A stretch of 5,936 bases of DNA from the NCBI GenBank assembly GCA_012798865.1, contig JAAZMK010000076.1:1-5936 (forward strand). Direction: 5' to 3'. The translations under genes were made by a program, and so were the position numbers. Shown here piece after piece: positions 5,278 to 5,936 of the stretch. Every line of letters starts with the position of its first letter. Position 1 is the first letter of the stretch. The notes beneath the pieces were generated by a model. The model was not told where the DNA came from and searched no databases. It saw nothing but the letters and a program-made list of their open reading frames with translations. This stretch comes from Clostridiaceae bacterium. Its GTDB lineage: Bacteria > Bacillota > Clostridia > Saccharofermentanales > DTU023.

Positions 5278-5936
5278 ATGAAAATCAGTAACAAGTTGAT
5301 TATGGGGGCTTTGTGGCTATTTTCCTATTTGAAGCCGCCTGCTAGAGACGTGGATGTTATTTACGCTCATGCCAAGAAGCATAATGAAAGACAGGTCTTT
5401 AAAGTTCCGAGATATAGGAATATTGACTGCGAAGATTTGGTTATTCGCACTGATTCCGGTGACTATCATTGTTTGCGCATGAAGAGAAAGGGTCAAAAGC
5501 CTGAAAGGGCCGTTCTCTATATTTGCGGCGGCGGAGGCGTCTACGATTACTGCCGACTGCAGCTCATTCTCGCGAAAAAACTCCTGCGATGGGTCAATGC
5601 TGAAATTTATTATCCCTTTTATCCCCCTTCGACAAAGCATCCCGTCAGGGAAGCCTATCGGATGATCTTTGAAACGTATAGAGTCATGCTCGATCAATAC
5701 AGCCACGAAAAAATAGGGGTTTTAGGTCTGTCCTTTGGGGCAACGGCTGCTATGACCATGATTTCTTGGAATAATTTCTATGAAGAAAATCTGCCTATGC
5801 CGACCTTGACGATAGGTCTATCCCCCGGTCATGTGCCGGTCAATCAGGTTGAAAGGGAAAGGCTCGAAAGCTACAGAGGCATAGATCCCTTCATTCCTGT
5901 CGAATGGATTGAAGCGTTCGGGCATATCCAAAAAGG
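5278..5936 (+). CDS. Alpha/beta hydrolase (esterase/lipase-like), N-terminal part (3' end outside window)
   Basis: From ATG 5278 the frame stays open to the window edge, giving 219 residues. The order of motifs is that of an alpha/beta-hydrolase of the HSL/acetyl-esterase type: strand AVLYI, then an oxyanion-loop glycine run C83-GGGG87-VYDY, a strand IYYPFYPP after the next helix (a usual position in these enzymes), and the nucleophile elbow G150-L-S152-F-G154 with the probable catalytic serine. TIGLSPGH follows at about 178-185. The first residue of the usual HGGG motif is Cys here. The catalytic Asp and His would lie in the missing part or at its edge (IDPF at about 202-205 is near the end). 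The N-terminus has a short hydrophobic stretch (LIMGALWLFSYL, 7-18), too short and too weakly bounded for a sure signal peptide. The acyl substrate is unknown. The gene has its own leader and probably its own promoter. Confidence 0.85.
   Translation, partial: MKISNKLIMGALWLFSYLKPPARDVDVIYAHAKKHNERQVFKVPRYRNIDCEDLVIRTDSGDYHCLRMKRKGQKPERAVLYICGGGGVYDYCRLQLILAKKLLRWVNAEIYYPFYPPSTKHPVREAYRMIFETYRVMLDQYSHEKIGVLGLSFGATAAMTMISWNNFYEENLPMPTLTIGLSPGHVPVNQVERERLESYRGIDPFIPVEWIEAFGHIQK

Noticed and set aside
5317..5706. Minus-strand 129-codon frame near the right edge
   Set aside because: It is antisense to the alpha/beta hydrolase, whose motifs GLSFG and CGGGG are unmistakable on the plus strand.

Overview
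The window looks like a chromosomal piece of an anaerobic, Gram-positive-type bacterium, most likely Bacillota (Clostridia-like). The support is a surface protein with SpaA/Cna-B repeats and a sortase-type C-terminus, strong GGAGG-type ribosome binding sites, mid-range base composition, and an oxygen-sensitive radical SAM enzyme. No marker gene fixes the genus, so taxonomy is inference.

Layout. (1) 2-1030, plus strand: the C-terminal part of a large wall-anchored Cna-B repeat protein whose 5' end lies outside the window. A repeat-rich, hairpin-forming stretch follows (1048-1086). (2) 1069-2100: a loosely packed zone with a doubtful small ORF (1093-1281), a convincing minus-strand gene for a small single-pass membrane protein (1337-1759), and a stretch that seems to hold decayed or unrecognised plus-strand coding material (1765-2061 and 1953-2156). 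(3) 2101-4639, plus strand: the core of the window. A radical SAM protein with extra cysteine motifs is followed after 70 nt by a G3E/CobW-like P-loop GTPase. They probably form one operon. A further coupled start at 4632 opens at once into a frame stopped by TAG, suggesting a third operon gene that has been lost. (4) 4640-5277: a remnant zone with the C-terminal stub of a DUF4143-type AAA ATPase on the minus strand, then a candidate promoter with a palindrome and a GC-rich leader hairpin. (5) 5278-5936, plus strand: the first 219 codons of an alpha/beta hydrolase that runs off the window.

How the genes may work together. Only the radical SAM/GTPase pair shows clear functional linkage. G3E GTPases usually load metals or cofactors into target enzymes, and the N-terminal and C-terminal architecture of the radical SAM protein resembles COG1964-type enzymes (and, from memory, the family called TrsS). 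A cofactor- or metal-maturation or modification pathway with an unknown substrate is the best reading. No substrate peptide, target metalloenzyme or methyltransferase is visible here. I saw no tRNA, rRNA, CRISPR array or intact insertion sequence.
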